This document shows, in pieces, positions 23,958 through 32,250 of a DNA stretch of 33,666 nucleotides. The stretch comes from an uncultured Sphingomonas sp. (GTDB lineage Bacteria > Pseudomonadota > Alphaproteobacteria > Sphingomonadales > Sphingomonadaceae). Numbering within the stretch: the stretch's first letter is position 1; every line of letters starts with the position of its first letter. The notes under the pieces were generated by a model, which was not told the DNA's origin, did not search any database, and saw only the letters and a program-made list of their open reading frames with translations. The translations under genes were made by a program, and so were the position numbers. The stretch is from contig NZ_CAJXWX010000034.1 in the NCBI RefSeq assembly GCF_913062585.1, forward strand, positions 1 through 33,666, written 5' to 3'.

Positions 23958-25115
23958 TCACGGTCGAGCCAGCAGCCACGGCGCGGCGCGGGCGAAGGCC
24001 ACGTCCCATGCGAGCTGGTCGTGGCCCGCCACCAGCATGTCGAAGCGGGTCGTGGCCCCCGCCGCTCGTGCGGCGTCCGCAGCGTCTTGGGTGTAGGTGA
24101 GGTAGCTTGGCTCGAACCGCCCCGCCGCCCCGAACAAGCGGGTCCGCCCCAGCCTCGCCCCCAGTGTCCCGGCCGCCTGTCCGCTCGACGACAGCGCCAG
24201 CACCTTGCCGAACAATTCCGGATGCAGACCCGCCGCCGCCAGCGCCCAGTGCGCGCCGTTGGACGATCCGCCGATGATGTGGTCTTCGCGGCGGCGCGAG
24301 GCGGGATAATCCTTCGCGACCAGCGGGATCACCTCCTCCAGCACGAAGCGCAGATGCTTGCCGAAGGCGGAGGTCGGCGTGTCGCCGTCGGCGTTGAAGT
24401 CGATCTTATATTCCGGTCCGCGCCGGTCGCAGGCCATGCCGGTACATCCGGCCTGGCGCGGCGGGGCCGAATCGATGCCGACCAGGATGGCGGGCGGACT
24501 GCGATGCGCGCGTATGTCCGCCTCGAACTGGGCGGCAAATTTCTCCGCCAGATTGTCGGCCAGATAAAAGACCGGCAGGCGCCGTGCCCGTCCGGCGGCC
24601 GGGGGCAGATAGATGGTCACCCCGCGCGCCTCGCCCAGCCAGCGCGACGCGACCATGCGGTGGATCAGGCGCTCGGGCGGCGGGGCGATCCGTTTGGGGG
24701 CGGGCGGGGCGAGCGGCCCGCGCCGGACATCGCGATGCTCGTACCTGGCGGGAAAGGTCGCGATGCTCAGGATCGCCTCGTCGATACGCGGCACCCGCAC
24801 CGTGACGCCCGCCAGATCGGTGCCGGGGATCGGTTCCAGCGCGGTCTGCACCGAGCAGCACAGCATCGCCCAGCGCTCGACATCGGGGCGGGCGATCATG
24901 GTCAGCCGGTCGCCCTCGATCCACCAGCGCCGCGACTTGCCGCCCAGCCGGGCGACCGCCTGCGCCGGGGTGATCGCCAGGGGCAGGGTGCAGGGCGCGG
25001 TGATCGGCGTGTCCGCATCGTGGCAGGCGGGGGTTCGGGTGAACATCTCCGGCGGCGACTGGACCGGACCGGGCGGCGTCTGGACGGCGGCGAGCGCAAG
25101 GAGCAGGGCGAGCAT
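23958..25115 (-). CDS. Secreted alpha/beta-hydrolase esterase (Fes/EsteraseD-like)
   Basis: A 385-residue protein with a short hydrophobic N-terminus (MLALLLALAAVQT), probably a signal peptide. A divergent N-terminal domain of about 150 residues is followed by an esterase domain. GVTIYLPPAAGR and LPVFYLADNLAE start the hydrolase fold. The nucleophile elbow is IIGGSSNGAHW with Ser285 in G-S-S-N-G, and AGHDQLAWDVAF (His365) is the likely catalytic histidine. The two-domain layout resembles enterochelin esterase and IroE relatives, but no siderophore genes are adjacent, so the substrate is open; a surface-polysaccharide ester is possible. Six cysteines occur (31, 42, 86, 87, 224, 229), some possibly forming disulfides. 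Confidence 0.75.
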   Translation of the reverse strand: MLALLLALAAVQTPPGPVQSPPEMFTRTPACHDADTPITAPCTLPLAITPAQAVARLGGKSRRWWIEGDRLTMIARPDVERWAMLCCSVQTALEPIPGTDLAGVTVRVPRIDEAILSIATFPARYEHRDVRRGPLAPPAPKRIAPPPERLIHRMVASRWLGEARGVTIYLPPAAGRARRLPVFYLADNLAEKFAAQFEADIRAHRSPPAILVGIDSAPPRQAGCTGMACDRRGPEYKIDFNADGDTPTSAFGKHLRFVLEEVIPLVAKDYPASRRREDHIIGGSSNGAHWALAAAGLHPELFGKVLALSSSGQAAGTLGARLGRTRLFGAAGRFEPSYLTYTQDAADAARAAGATTRFDMLVAGHDQLAWDVAFARAAPWLLARP

Positions 25116-25249
25116 GGCCGATGCTAGGTGCGTGCCGGAGCGAGCGTCAAACCCGCTTTTTTGCCGTCCCGCCGGGTGCGTGGGAGTGGATGACGAAAAG
25201 TTCAGCTACATCAACGATATGCGCGGTGACTCATGGCATGAACCGGACC

Positions 25250-25819
25250 ATGTCCGATTCCACCGCGCTTATCATCATCGACATGATCAACGACCTCGAT
25301 TTCGAGGGTGGGGAGGCGCTGCGGGCGCCCGCCGAAGGCGCCGCCGGGCGGATCGTGGCGCTTCGGGATGCGGCGGACCGCGCCGGCGTGCCGGTCATCT
25401 ACGTCAACGACAATTTCGGCCATTGGCATTCGGAGCGATCCTCGATCGTCGATCATTGCGACCGGGAGGACAGCCAGGGCCGCGCGCTGATCGCCGCACT
25501 TCGCCCGCGCGACCGCGACTATTTCGTGGTGAAGCCGCAATTTTCGGGCTTTTACGCTACCAATTTGCCGGTGCTGCTGCCGCAACTGGGCGTCAGCCGC
25601 CTGGTCCTGACCGGGGTGGCGGCCGATATCTGTGTGCTTTTCACCGCCGCCGATGCGCATATGCGCGAATATGACCTGTGGGTGCCGGGCGATACGGTGG
25701 CGAGCGAGCGCGATGCGCATCGCCGCTGGGCGCTGGAGATCATGCGGCACAGCATGTGTGCCGAGACGCGTCCGACGACCGAACTGGCGCTGGCCGACTG
25801 GCTGTCCCGGGACGGGTGA
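25250..25819 (+). CDS. Isochorismatase-family cysteine hydrolase
   Basis: A 189-residue hydrolase. The catalytic triad of the family is visible as Asp11 in LIIIDMINDL, Lys95 in VVKPQFSGF and Cys128 in TGVAADICVLFTA. Members hydrolyse amides such as nicotinamide, carbamoylsarcosine or ureidoacrylate, or act on isochorismate. The exact substrate cannot be assigned here. I chose ATG 25250, which begins four residues before the first strand; ATG 25238 would add four residues. It is divergent from the esterase with a 134-base gap and sits 48 bases before hisS on the same strand. Confidence 0.88.
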   Translation: MSDSTALIIIDMINDLDFEGGEALRAPAEGAAGRIVALRDAADRAGVPVIYVNDNFGHWHSERSSIVDHCDREDSQGRALIAALRPRDRDYFVVKPQFSGFYATNLPVLLPQLGVSRLVLTGVAADICVLFTAADAHMREYDLWVPGDTVASERDAHRRWALEIMRHSMCAETRPTTELALADWLSRDG

Positions 25820-25867
25820 TCGCACTCTAGCGCAGCGGCGCGCGCTACCTTAGATAGCGCCACCTCT

Positions 25868-27190
25868 ATGGCACGGATCGAAACCCCCAAGCGCGTGCGC
25901 GGCACGCAGGACATCTTCGGCGAGGAGCAGCGCCGCTTTGCGCAGGTGCTGGCGACCTTCGAGCATGTCCATGGCCTCTACGCCTTTCAGCGGCTCGACC
26001 TGCCGGTGTTCGAGGATACGCAGGTCTTTGCCCGCTCGATCGGCGAGACGACCGATGTCGTGTCGAAGGAGATGTATACCTTCCCCGATCGCGGCGGCGA
26101 CCTGCTGACCCTGCGCCCCGAATTCACCGCCGGGATCGCGCGCGCCTATCTGACCGAGGGGTGGCAGCAATATGCGCCGCTGAAGCTCGTCACCTCGGGC
26201 GCGGTGTTCCGCTACGAGCGCCCGCAAAAGGGCCGCTATCGCCAGTTTCACCAGATCGACGCCGAGATCCTGGGCGCGCCCGAACCGGCGGCGGATGTCG
26301 AGCTGTTGGTGATGGCCGACCAGCTGCTGCGCGAACTGGACATCGCCGAGGGCGTGACGCTGCAGCTCAACACGCTGGGCGATGCGGAAACGCGTGACGC
26401 CTGGCGCGACGCGCTGGTCGCACATTTCGAGGCGCATCGCGATCAGCTGTCCGAGGACAGCCTGGTGCGGCTGGAGAAGAATCCGCTGCGCATCCTCGAT
26501 TCCAAGGACCCGCGCGACCGGCCGATCGCCGATGCTGCGCCGGACATCGACGCCTATCTGACCCCCGAAGCCCGCGCCTTTTTCGAGGCGGTGACGGCGG
26601 GGCTGGACGCGGCGGGGGTCGCCTGGGCGCGCAATGCGCGGCTGGTGCGGGGTCTCGATTATTACCGCCACACGGCGTTCGAGTTCGTGACCGACCGGCT
26701 GGGCTCGCAGGGCACCGTGCTGGCGGGCGGCCGCTATGACGGGCTGATCGAGTCGCTGGGTGGTCCCGCCACGGCGGGCGTGGGCTGGGCGGCCGGGGTC
26801 GAGCGGCTGGCGATGCTGCTCGACGAACCGCCCAAGCCCCTTATCGACGCGGTCGTGGTGCCGATGGGCGCGGCGGCGGAACTGCGCGCGACGGGCCTCG
26901 TCGCCGAGCTGCGCCGCGCCGACGTCGCCACCGACATGGCGTTTCGCGGCAATATGAAGCGCCGCATGGCCAAGGCGAACGATCAGGGTGCCAGCTATGC
27001 GCTGATCCTGGGCGATGACGAACTGGCGAATGGCCAGGTACAGGTCAAGGCGCTGGCCACGGGCGAGCAGGCCTTGGTCCCGCTGGAATCGGTGACGCAG
27101 ACTATTTACGACCTATTGTTCGGGGATGCGGTCGCGAATGAGCATGACGCACAGCTTCCTTCCTTGGTGCAGCGTCTGACCCCGCAATGA
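25868..27190 (+). CDS. hisS: Histidyl-tRNA synthetase
   Basis: A 440-residue class II synthetase that charges tRNA-His. Visible blocks are TPKRVRGTQDIF at the N-terminus, TLRPEFTAGIARAYL, motif 2 FRYERPQKGRYRQFHQIDAEI, the histidine-specific GLDYYRHTAFEF, motif 3 GVGWAAGVERLAML, and a C-terminal anticodon-binding domain from about residue 320. The length is slightly long, as in other alphaproteobacteria. ATG 25868 is the natural start. Its stop overlaps the prfA start as ATGA (27187-27190), so the two are translationally coupled. Confidence 0.97.
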   Translation: MARIETPKRVRGTQDIFGEEQRRFAQVLATFEHVHGLYAFQRLDLPVFEDTQVFARSIGETTDVVSKEMYTFPDRGGDLLTLRPEFTAGIARAYLTEGWQQYAPLKLVTSGAVFRYERPQKGRYRQFHQIDAEILGAPEPAADVELLVMADQLLRELDIAEGVTLQLNTLGDAETRDAWRDALVAHFEAHRDQLSEDSLVRLEKNPLRILDSKDPRDRPIADAAPDIDAYLTPEARAFFEAVTAGLDAAGVAWARNARLVRGLDYYRHTAFEFVTDRLGSQGTVLAGGRYDGLIESLGGPATAGVGWAAGVERLAMLLDEPPKPLIDAVVVPMGAAAELRATGLVAELRRADVATDMAFRGNMKRRMAKANDQGASYALILGDDELANGQVQVKALATGEQALVPLESVTQTIYDLLFGDAVANEHDAQLPSLVQRLTPQ

Positions 27191-28260
27191 AGACCATCTC
27201 GGCCGAGCGCATCGCGCAGATCGAGGCGCGACGCGACGAACTGCAGGCGATGATGGCCACCGGCGAGCTGCCCTCGGACCGTTTCGTCGCGGTGTCGAAG
27301 GAATATGCCGAGCTGGAGCCGGTCGCCAACGCCGCCGCCGAGGTGCGCCGGTTGCGGCAGGAAGCCGACAGCCTGGCCTATATGACGCAGGACGGCGACG
27401 ACGAACTGCGCGAGCTGGCGGCGGAGGAGCTGCACGCCAACCGCAATGCGCTGGCCGAGGCGGATCGCCACCTCGCGCTCGCGCTGCTGCCCCGCGACGC
27501 CGCCGACGAGCGCGCCGCGATGCTGGAAATCCGCGCCGGGACCGGCGGCGACGAGGCGGCGCTGTTCGCGGGCGACCTGTTCCGCATGTACCAGCGCTAT
27601 GCCGAGCGGCAGGGCTGGCGGGTCGAGGTCATCTCCGCCTCGGTGCCCGACACCGGCGGCTATAAGGAAGTCGTCGCCTCGGTCGCGGGCGCGGGCGTCT
27701 TCGCCAAGTTGAAGTTCGAATCGGGCGTCCACCGCGTCCAGCGCGTGCCCGTCACCGAATCGGGCGGGCGCATCCACACTTCGGCTGCGACCGTCGCGGT
27801 GCTTCCGGAAGCGGAGGAGGTCGACCTCCAGATCGACGACAAGGACCTGCGCATCGACATCTACCGCTCGTCGGGCGCGGGCGGGCAGCACGTCAACACC
27901 ACCGACTCGGCGATCCGCATCACCCATATCCCGACCGGGCTGGTCGTGATCCAGCAGGACGAACGCTCGCAGCATAAGAACCGCGCCAAGGCGATGAAGG
28001 TGCTGCGGACGCGTCTCTACGAAGCGGAGCGCGAGCGGCTGGCGGCGGAACGCGCGGGCACGCGGCGTTCGCAGGTCGGCTCGGGCGACCGGTCGGAGCG
28101 GATTCGGACGTACAATTTTCCGCAAGGGCGCGTGACCGACCATCGGATCAACCTGACGCTCCACCGCCTGCCGGAAATCCTGGAGGGCGAGCTGGACGAA
28201 CTGATCGGCGCGCTGCTGGCCGAGGATGAAGCCGAACGGCTCGCCGCGCTCGATGGGTAA
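27187..28260 (+). CDS. prfA: Peptide chain release factor 1
   Basis: A 357-residue RF1 that terminates translation at UAA and UAG. The codon-recognition tripeptide is Pro188-Val189-Thr190 in HRVQRVPVTESGGRIHTSA, the PxT form specific to RF1. The hydrolysis motif GGQ lies at 232-234 in SSGAGGQHVNTTDSAIR, and its glutamine is the residue methylated by PrmC, encoded just downstream. The length is normal. A palindromic repeat separates it from prmC. Confidence 0.98.
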   Translation: MKTISAERIAQIEARRDELQAMMATGELPSDRFVAVSKEYAELEPVANAAAEVRRLRQEADSLAYMTQDGDDELRELAAEELHANRNALAEADRHLALALLPRDAADERAAMLEIRAGTGGDEAALFAGDLFRMYQRYAERQGWRVEVISASVPDTGGYKEVVASVAGAGVFAKLKFESGVHRVQRVPVTESGGRIHTSAATVAVLPEAEEVDLQIDDKDLRIDIYRSSGAGGQHVNTTDSAIRITHIPTGLVVIQQDERSQHKNRAKAMKVLRTRLYEAERERLAAERAGTRRSQVGSGDRSERIRTYNFPQGRVTDHRINLTLHRLPEILEGELDELIGALLAEDEAERLAALDG

Positions 28261-28286
28261 AGACTTAAACGCAAGCCGAGCATCTT

Positions 28287-28424
28287 TTCCTCCCCTGCAA
28301 GGGGAGGTGGCAGGCCGAAGGCCTGACGGAGGGGTGTCCCGGCTGGCGAGGAAGCGTTACATCGCGAACGGTGACACCCCTCCACCATCCTTCGGATGGT
28401 CCCCCTCCCCTTGCAGGGGAGGAA
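28287..28424. repeat. Composite palindromic repeat (REPIN-like), copy B
   Basis: The outer arms 28287-28307 and 28404-28424 are perfect 21-bp inverted repeats. Inside are hairpin CAGGCC-GAA-GGCCTG (28311-28325), the pair GGAGGGGTGTC (28328-28338) and GACACCCCTCC (28373-28383), and hairpin CCATCC-TTC-GGATGG (28385-28399). This is the same design as copy A at 302-422, with an identical inner 11-mer. It sits in the 194-base gap between prfA and prmC, inside what should be one transcript, and its stable structure could dampen or stabilise parts of the mRNA. Confidence 0.88.
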
Positions 28425-28454
28425 TGGGGTGTGTCGCGGCGGCCGGAGGCTAAG

Positions 28455-29273
28455 GTGGATAGCGTCACTGCACGTACCGCGCTCTCCCAAGCCGTAGCGC
28501 GTTTCGCCTTCTCCCCGACCGCACGACTCGACGCGGAACTGCTGCTCGCCCACGCCCTGGGCATCGAGCGCAACGCGCTGCTTCTCGATCTGACCCGGCC
28601 GGTCCCCGATGGCTTCTGGCCGCTGGTCGAGCGCCGCGCCGCGCAGGAGCCGCTCGCCTATATCACCGGCACGCGCGGCTTCTGGACGCTGGATCTGATG
28701 GTCGGCCCCGGCGCGCTGGTCCCCCGCGTGGACAGCGAAACGCTGGTCGACGCGGCGCTCCGGCACTTTCGGGGGCGTCCGCCCGCCACCCTTCTCGATC
28801 TGGGCACGGGGCCGGGTACGTTGCTCCTCGCCTTGCTGGACGAGTGGCGGGAGACGAAGGGACTGGGCGTCGACCGCTCCCCGCAGGCGCTCCATTATGC
28901 CGTCGCCAATGCGGCGGCTTGCGGGATGGCCGATCGGGCACGGTTCCTGTGCGGGGACTGGGCGTCGGCGCTGAGCGGGCCGTTCGACTGCATCGTCACC
29001 AACCCGCCCTATATCGGAACGGCCGAGCCGCTCTCGCCCGAGGTGCGCGATTACGAGCCCGGAACCGCGTTGTTCGCCGGGCCCGACGGTCTCGACGATT
29101 ACCGCCGGCTCGCCCCGGAACTGCGCCGCCTGCTCGCCCCCGGTGGGGCGGCGGTGATCGAGATCGGGCATGAACAGGCCGGGGCGGTCACGGCGCTGCT
29201 GGAGGCGGAAAACTTCGTCGTGACCCTCCACCGCGATCTGGGCGGGCGGCCCCGCGCCCTGCTGGCGCATTGA
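28455..29273 (+). CDS. prmC: Release factor glutamine methyltransferase PrmC
   Basis: A 272-residue SAM-dependent enzyme that methylates the GGQ glutamine of RF1 and RF2. An N-terminal helical domain (1-75) precedes PLAYITGTRGFWTLDL and PRVDSETLVDAAL. The SAM loop is LLDLGTGPGTLLLALL (about 113-128), and the catalytic NPPY lies at 183-186 in CIVTNPPYIGTAEPLS. I chose GTG 28455 because GGAGG lies 5 bases upstream and just after the repeat; the frame upstream only translates the repeat. It is the third gene of hisS-prfA-prmC. Confidence 0.95.
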   Translation: MDSVTARTALSQAVARFAFSPTARLDAELLLAHALGIERNALLLDLTRPVPDGFWPLVERRAAQEPLAYITGTRGFWTLDLMVGPGALVPRVDSETLVDAALRHFRGRPPATLLDLGTGPGTLLLALLDEWRETKGLGVDRSPQALHYAVANAAACGMADRARFLCGDWASALSGPFDCIVTNPPYIGTAEPLSPEVRDYEPGTALFAGPDGLDDYRRLAPELRRLLAPGGAAVIEIGHEQAGAVTALLEAENFVVTLHRDLGGRPRALLAH

Positions 29274-29301
29274 AACTTGCCGATCATGCCCCATATTTTA
29301 C

Positions 29302-29330
29302 TTGAAGGACCCCGGTTTAACCCGCTAGAG
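29302..29330 (+). promoter_or_regulatory. Candidate promoter downstream of prmC
   Basis: TTGAAG at 29302-29307 and CTAGAG at 29325-29330 are separated by 17 bases. The layout resembles the rRNA-type promoter at 33450-33478, where TTGACC is followed by CCTAGAGG and both have CCCGC just before the -10. It would drive the DUF4167 gene with a leader of about 200 bases. CTAGAG also sits in a small CCCGC-TAGA-GCGGG hairpin (29321-29334), which could instead be a 3' structure of prmC. Confidence 0.35.
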
Positions 29331-29392
29331 CGGGGGCAGGGGCACGCGAACATCGGCACTCTCACCGTTTTCGGAGTCGTTGCTTCGGGCCG

Positions 29393-29548
29393 ATGCCCAT
29401 ACCCTTCGTCATGCAGTCGCTGCTGTCCGGCGGCCGTGGCAAGCGCCTCACGGGGCGCGAGAGCTTCGCATCGTGCGACACGCGCGCGATGTCGGGAAAA
29501 GTGGACCATGTTGGTTTGACGACTAAGGACGAACAGCTTGATCAATAA
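29393..29548 (+). CDS. Possible small ORF in the DUF4167 leader
   Basis: A 51-codon frame from ATG 29393 to TAA 29546-29548. It starts MPIPFVMQSLLSGGRGKRL and ends overlapping the first codons of the DUF4167 gene in another frame. G/C is frequent at third positions over the first 35 codons, as in neighbouring genes. No clear ribosome-binding site precedes it. It could be a leader peptide whose translation affects the downstream TTG start, or chance. I do not recognise the peptide. The rest of the 264-base gap after prmC holds only the promoter candidate. Confidence 0.25.
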   Translation: MPIPFVMQSLLSGGRGKRLTGRESFASCDTRAMSGKVDHVGLTTKDEQLDQ

Positions 29549-30386
29549 TCGGCAGGCCGGCCGCCGTCGCGGTCGTGGCGGCAACAACAATGGTGGACAG
29601 CGTCCGGGTGGCAATCCCGGCCGTCCCGACAATGGCAATCGCATCGACAACCGCGCGCGCGGCAACGCCAACCAGCTGTACGAGAAGTACAAGAATCTGG
29701 CGGCCGAGGCGCAGCGTCAGGGCGATCGGGTTAACACCGAATATTATTGGCAGTTCGCCGATCACTATTTCCGGGTGCTGAGCGAAACCCGCTCGCGCTT
29801 CGAGGAGCAGAATCAGCGCCGCCAGCGCGAGGAATCGCGCGACGACCAGTATGACGACGGCTTCGACAATGAGGCCGAGGATTATGGCGACGAGGGCGAC
29901 CCCATCCGCCCCGGCGAGCAGCTGGGCGAGGCCGAGCCGCGTCGGGAGCGTCTGCCCCGGGACAACCAGCCGCGCGAAAGCTATGCCCGCGACAATCAGT
30001 CGCGTGAAACCCAACAGCGCGACGAGCGTCCCCGCCGGGATCGCGAGGATCGCCCGCGTCGCGACAATCGTGAGGATCGCCGCCCCGCCCGTGCCGAACA
30101 GCCCGTCGCGGTCGAGGATGCACAGCCGGTCGTGGCCGCCCCGGTGGCCGTGACGGACGTCGCCGCCCCGCAGGTCGAGGAAGAAGCGCCCCGTCGTCGC
30201 GGTCGTCCGCGTCGCGAGCGTGCGCCCGAGGTGCAGGACGCTGGCGAAGCGACCGGTTTCGACGCCGATCGCCTGCCGCCCGCGCTGAGCGCCGCGCCCG
30301 AGCCGGACGCCGCGGTTGAGGAAAAGCCGCGCCGTCGCCGCGTTCGCGCGGCCGCTCCGGTCGAGCCGGAAGCGGCGGCGGGCTGA
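29538..30386 (+). CDS. DUF4167 domain-containing protein
   Basis: A 282-residue protein with an Arg/Gly/Asn-rich N-terminus (INNRQAGRRRGRGGNNNGGQ), the conserved DUF4167 core at about 46-81 (NQLYEKYKNLAAEAQRQG followed by YYWQFADHYFRVL), then a long low-complexity tail alternating Arg/Asp/Glu and Ala/Pro/Val blocks. The family is widespread in alphaproteobacteria and its function is not known. The basic RG-rich start suggests nucleic-acid binding, which is inference. The start is TTG 29538 with AAGGA 8 bases upstream. An intrinsic terminator follows at 30416-30451. Confidence 0.88.
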   Translation: MINNRQAGRRRGRGGNNNGGQRPGGNPGRPDNGNRIDNRARGNANQLYEKYKNLAAEAQRQGDRVNTEYYWQFADHYFRVLSETRSRFEEQNQRRQREESRDDQYDDGFDNEAEDYGDEGDPIRPGEQLGEAEPRRERLPRDNQPRESYARDNQSRETQQRDERPRRDREDRPRRDNREDRRPARAEQPVAVEDAQPVVAAPVAVTDVAAPQVEEEAPRRRGRPRRERAPEVQDAGEATGFDADRLPPALSAAPEPDAAVEEKPRRRRVRAAAPVEPEAAAG

Positions 30387-30415
30387 TCGCTCTCGACGCT
30401 TTCGAAGGATAAAGG

Positions 30416-30451
30416 ACCGGCCTCCGCATCGCTTGCGGGGGCCGGTTTTTT
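30416..30451 (+). terminator. Intrinsic terminator after the DUF4167 gene
   Basis: A 12-bp stem (30416-30427 with 30435-30446) contains one G-U wobble and a 7-base loop, followed by six T residues at 30446-30451. It lies 30 bases after the DUF4167 stop. The T-run overlaps the stop codon of the convergent small membrane protein gene (TAA at 30452-30450 on the minus strand). Confidence 0.93.
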
Positions 30452-30728
30452 ATGGGCGCCGGTCGACATCCTCGTCATGCCCGGTGCCCGAGCTGAGAAA
30501 CACCAGCCCCATCAGCGCACCGGTCAGCATCACCATGCCGCCGATCCCGCCGATCACCCCCAGCATCGTCACCCAGTTCAGCGGGCCATAGACCTGCGCC
30601 AGCGCGACCATCGCGAAAGCGACCGCCACGGCAGCAGCGACCGTCATCCAGGCCATCATCATCCGGAAGCGCGCCCAGGCGAAGGCCGCCTGTTCGGGAT
30701 CGTCGAGTCCGGGCGGGGGTGGGCGCAT
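30450..30728 (-). CDS. Small hypothetical membrane protein
   Basis: A 92-residue protein with a Pro-rich N-terminus (MRPPPPGLDDPEQAAFAWAR) and two hydrophobic helices (about 24-42 and 50-78, the second rich in Gly and Met), ending in a charged tail. Not recognised as a named family. ATG 30728 begins the plausible coding part; the longer frame upstream overlaps the flippase gene. It lies 43 bases downstream of that flippase on the same strand and may be its last operon member. Confidence 0.65.
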   Translation of the reverse strand: MRPPPPGLDDPEQAAFAWARFRMMMAWMTVAAAVAVAFAMVALAQVYGPLNWVTMLGVIGGIGGMVMLTGALMGLVFLSSGTGHDEDVDRRP

Positions 30729-30771
30729 CGCCAGACTATGCGCGGCGATTCTCCGCCCGGCAAGGCGATGG

Positions 30772-32250
30772 TCAGGCCGCCCCGACCGCGCGGCGCAGCG
30801 GCCATTTCGCCCAGAGCCCCGCGATGATCGCATTGATCTCCAGCCGGATCGGATGGCGCACCGCATAAACGACGGCCACCCAAGCGATCACGCCCGCAGC
30901 CGCGCTCAGGCTCAGGAGTATGAACCCGACCTCCGCCGGCGTCGCGACCCAGCGATAAACGGCGAGCAACGGCGCCACCGTCGCCAGCGTCGCGGCCAGG
31001 CTTTGCGCATAGACCAGCAGCATCCCGCGCCAGGCAAAACCGGTCAGCGGCTTCATCAGCGCGGCGTAGAGTATGAACCACAGGCCGCCATAGAAGAGGC
31101 GCGAGATCGCCGCCCATTCCAGGCTGACCATCGCGCCCAGCACCAGCAGCCCGATCGAGGCGGTGGTGTCGACCGCGTTGAACAGCGCCAGCCGCCGGAT
31201 CTTGCCCAGCAGGATCGGCAGCTCGAAATGCAGCGGCACCGCGGCGAAGAAGAGCTGCCCCAGCGCGATCCAGGTCAGCAGCGGCGCGACCCCGATCCAG
31301 CGCGGGCCATAGAGCATCAGCACGATCGGCGTCGCGGCCGCCGCCAGGAAGCTCATCGCAGGCCAGGTCACGCCGCTATAGGCCGCGACCACCCGCTGAT
31401 AGGGGCCGGCCAGCTCGGCGCCCGCATCGCGCAACCGGGCAAAGGCAGGATAGAAGACGCCGTCGACCGCGCCGCTGACCAGCATCTGCAACTGCGCGCC
31501 CAGGCTGGAGGCGCGGCTGTACAGCCCGACATCGGTCAGCGTCAGGACGCGACCGATGACCAGGTCCGGGCTGCGCTGGGCGATGGCGTCGCTGATATAG
31601 AGAAACGAACTGTTCGATCCGAAGCGCAGGATCGGCCCGATTCCCTTCAGGCTGGGCGGGAAGGGCGGGCGGATACCGGATCGCCACTGGCCGATCAGCG
31701 CCCGCGCCGCCTGCTGCGCCACCGCCGCCCAGGCGAGGGCGAAGGCGGAATAGCCCGCCCAGGCGAGGCCCAGCGACAGCACCGCATTAACCACCGCGGC
31801 GCCGACATTGACCAGGAACAGCGACTGATAGTCCATCCGCCGCTGCAACATGGCACCGGGCACGATGCCGAACGGCACGATCAGATAGGAGCTGGCGATG
31901 ATGACCAGCAACGGGGTCAGCCGGTCATTGTCGTAGAAGCGGGCGACCGGCCAGGCGAGCGCCAGGATCACCAGGCCGATCCCCAGCGCGAAGATGACCG
32001 AGACCGAGAAACAGGTCCGCACCTGCTCCTCGGTCAGGTCGCGCTCGCCCGCGACGAAGCGCCGGATGCCGAAATCCTGCAGCGCCGACACCATCAGCGC
32101 GGCCGACAGCGCGATCGAGAACAGCCCCATCTCGGCGGGCGTCAGGAAGAAGCGCGAAATCAGGACGCTGACCACGAACTGGATGGCGAAGGCGATATAT
32201 TGCGCCCCGATCGACCAAAGGGCCGCGCCCCGGACCGACGAGCCGCTCAT
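30772..32250 (-). CDS. Second Wzx/lipopolysaccharide-biosynthesis flippase
   Basis: A 492-residue polytopic protein with about 12-14 helices in the MOP polysaccharide transporter superfamily, of the WzxC/TuaB type. It opens with SVRGAALWSIGAQYIAFAIQ, followed by SRFFLTPAEMGLFSIALS and FGIRRFVAGERDLTEEQVRT. It would export a lipid-linked saccharide. The start ATG 32250 overlaps the GT2 stop as ATGA. It differs clearly in sequence from the flippase at 16060-17397, so the genome probably makes or modifies more than one glycan, or this pair belongs to a split locus. Confidence 0.9.
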   Translation of the reverse strand: MSGSSVRGAALWSIGAQYIAFAIQFVVSVLISRFFLTPAEMGLFSIALSAALMVSALQDFGIRRFVAGERDLTEEQVRTCFSVSVIFALGIGLVILALAWPVARFYDNDRLTPLLVIIASSYLIVPFGIVPGAMLQRRMDYQSLFLVNVGAAVVNAVLSLGLAWAGYSAFALAWAAVAQQAARALIGQWRSGIRPPFPPSLKGIGPILRFGSNSSFLYISDAIAQRSPDLVIGRVLTLTDVGLYSRASSLGAQLQMLVSGAVDGVFYPAFARLRDAGAELAGPYQRVVAAYSGVTWPAMSFLAAAATPIVLMLYGPRWIGVAPLLTWIALGQLFFAAVPLHFELPILLGKIRRLALFNAVDTTASIGLLVLGAMVSLEWAAISRLFYGGLWFILYAALMKPLTGFAWRGMLLVYAQSLAATLATVAPLLAVYRWVATPAEVGFILLSLSAAAGVIAWVAVVYAVRHPIRLEINAIIAGLWAKWPLRRAVGAA

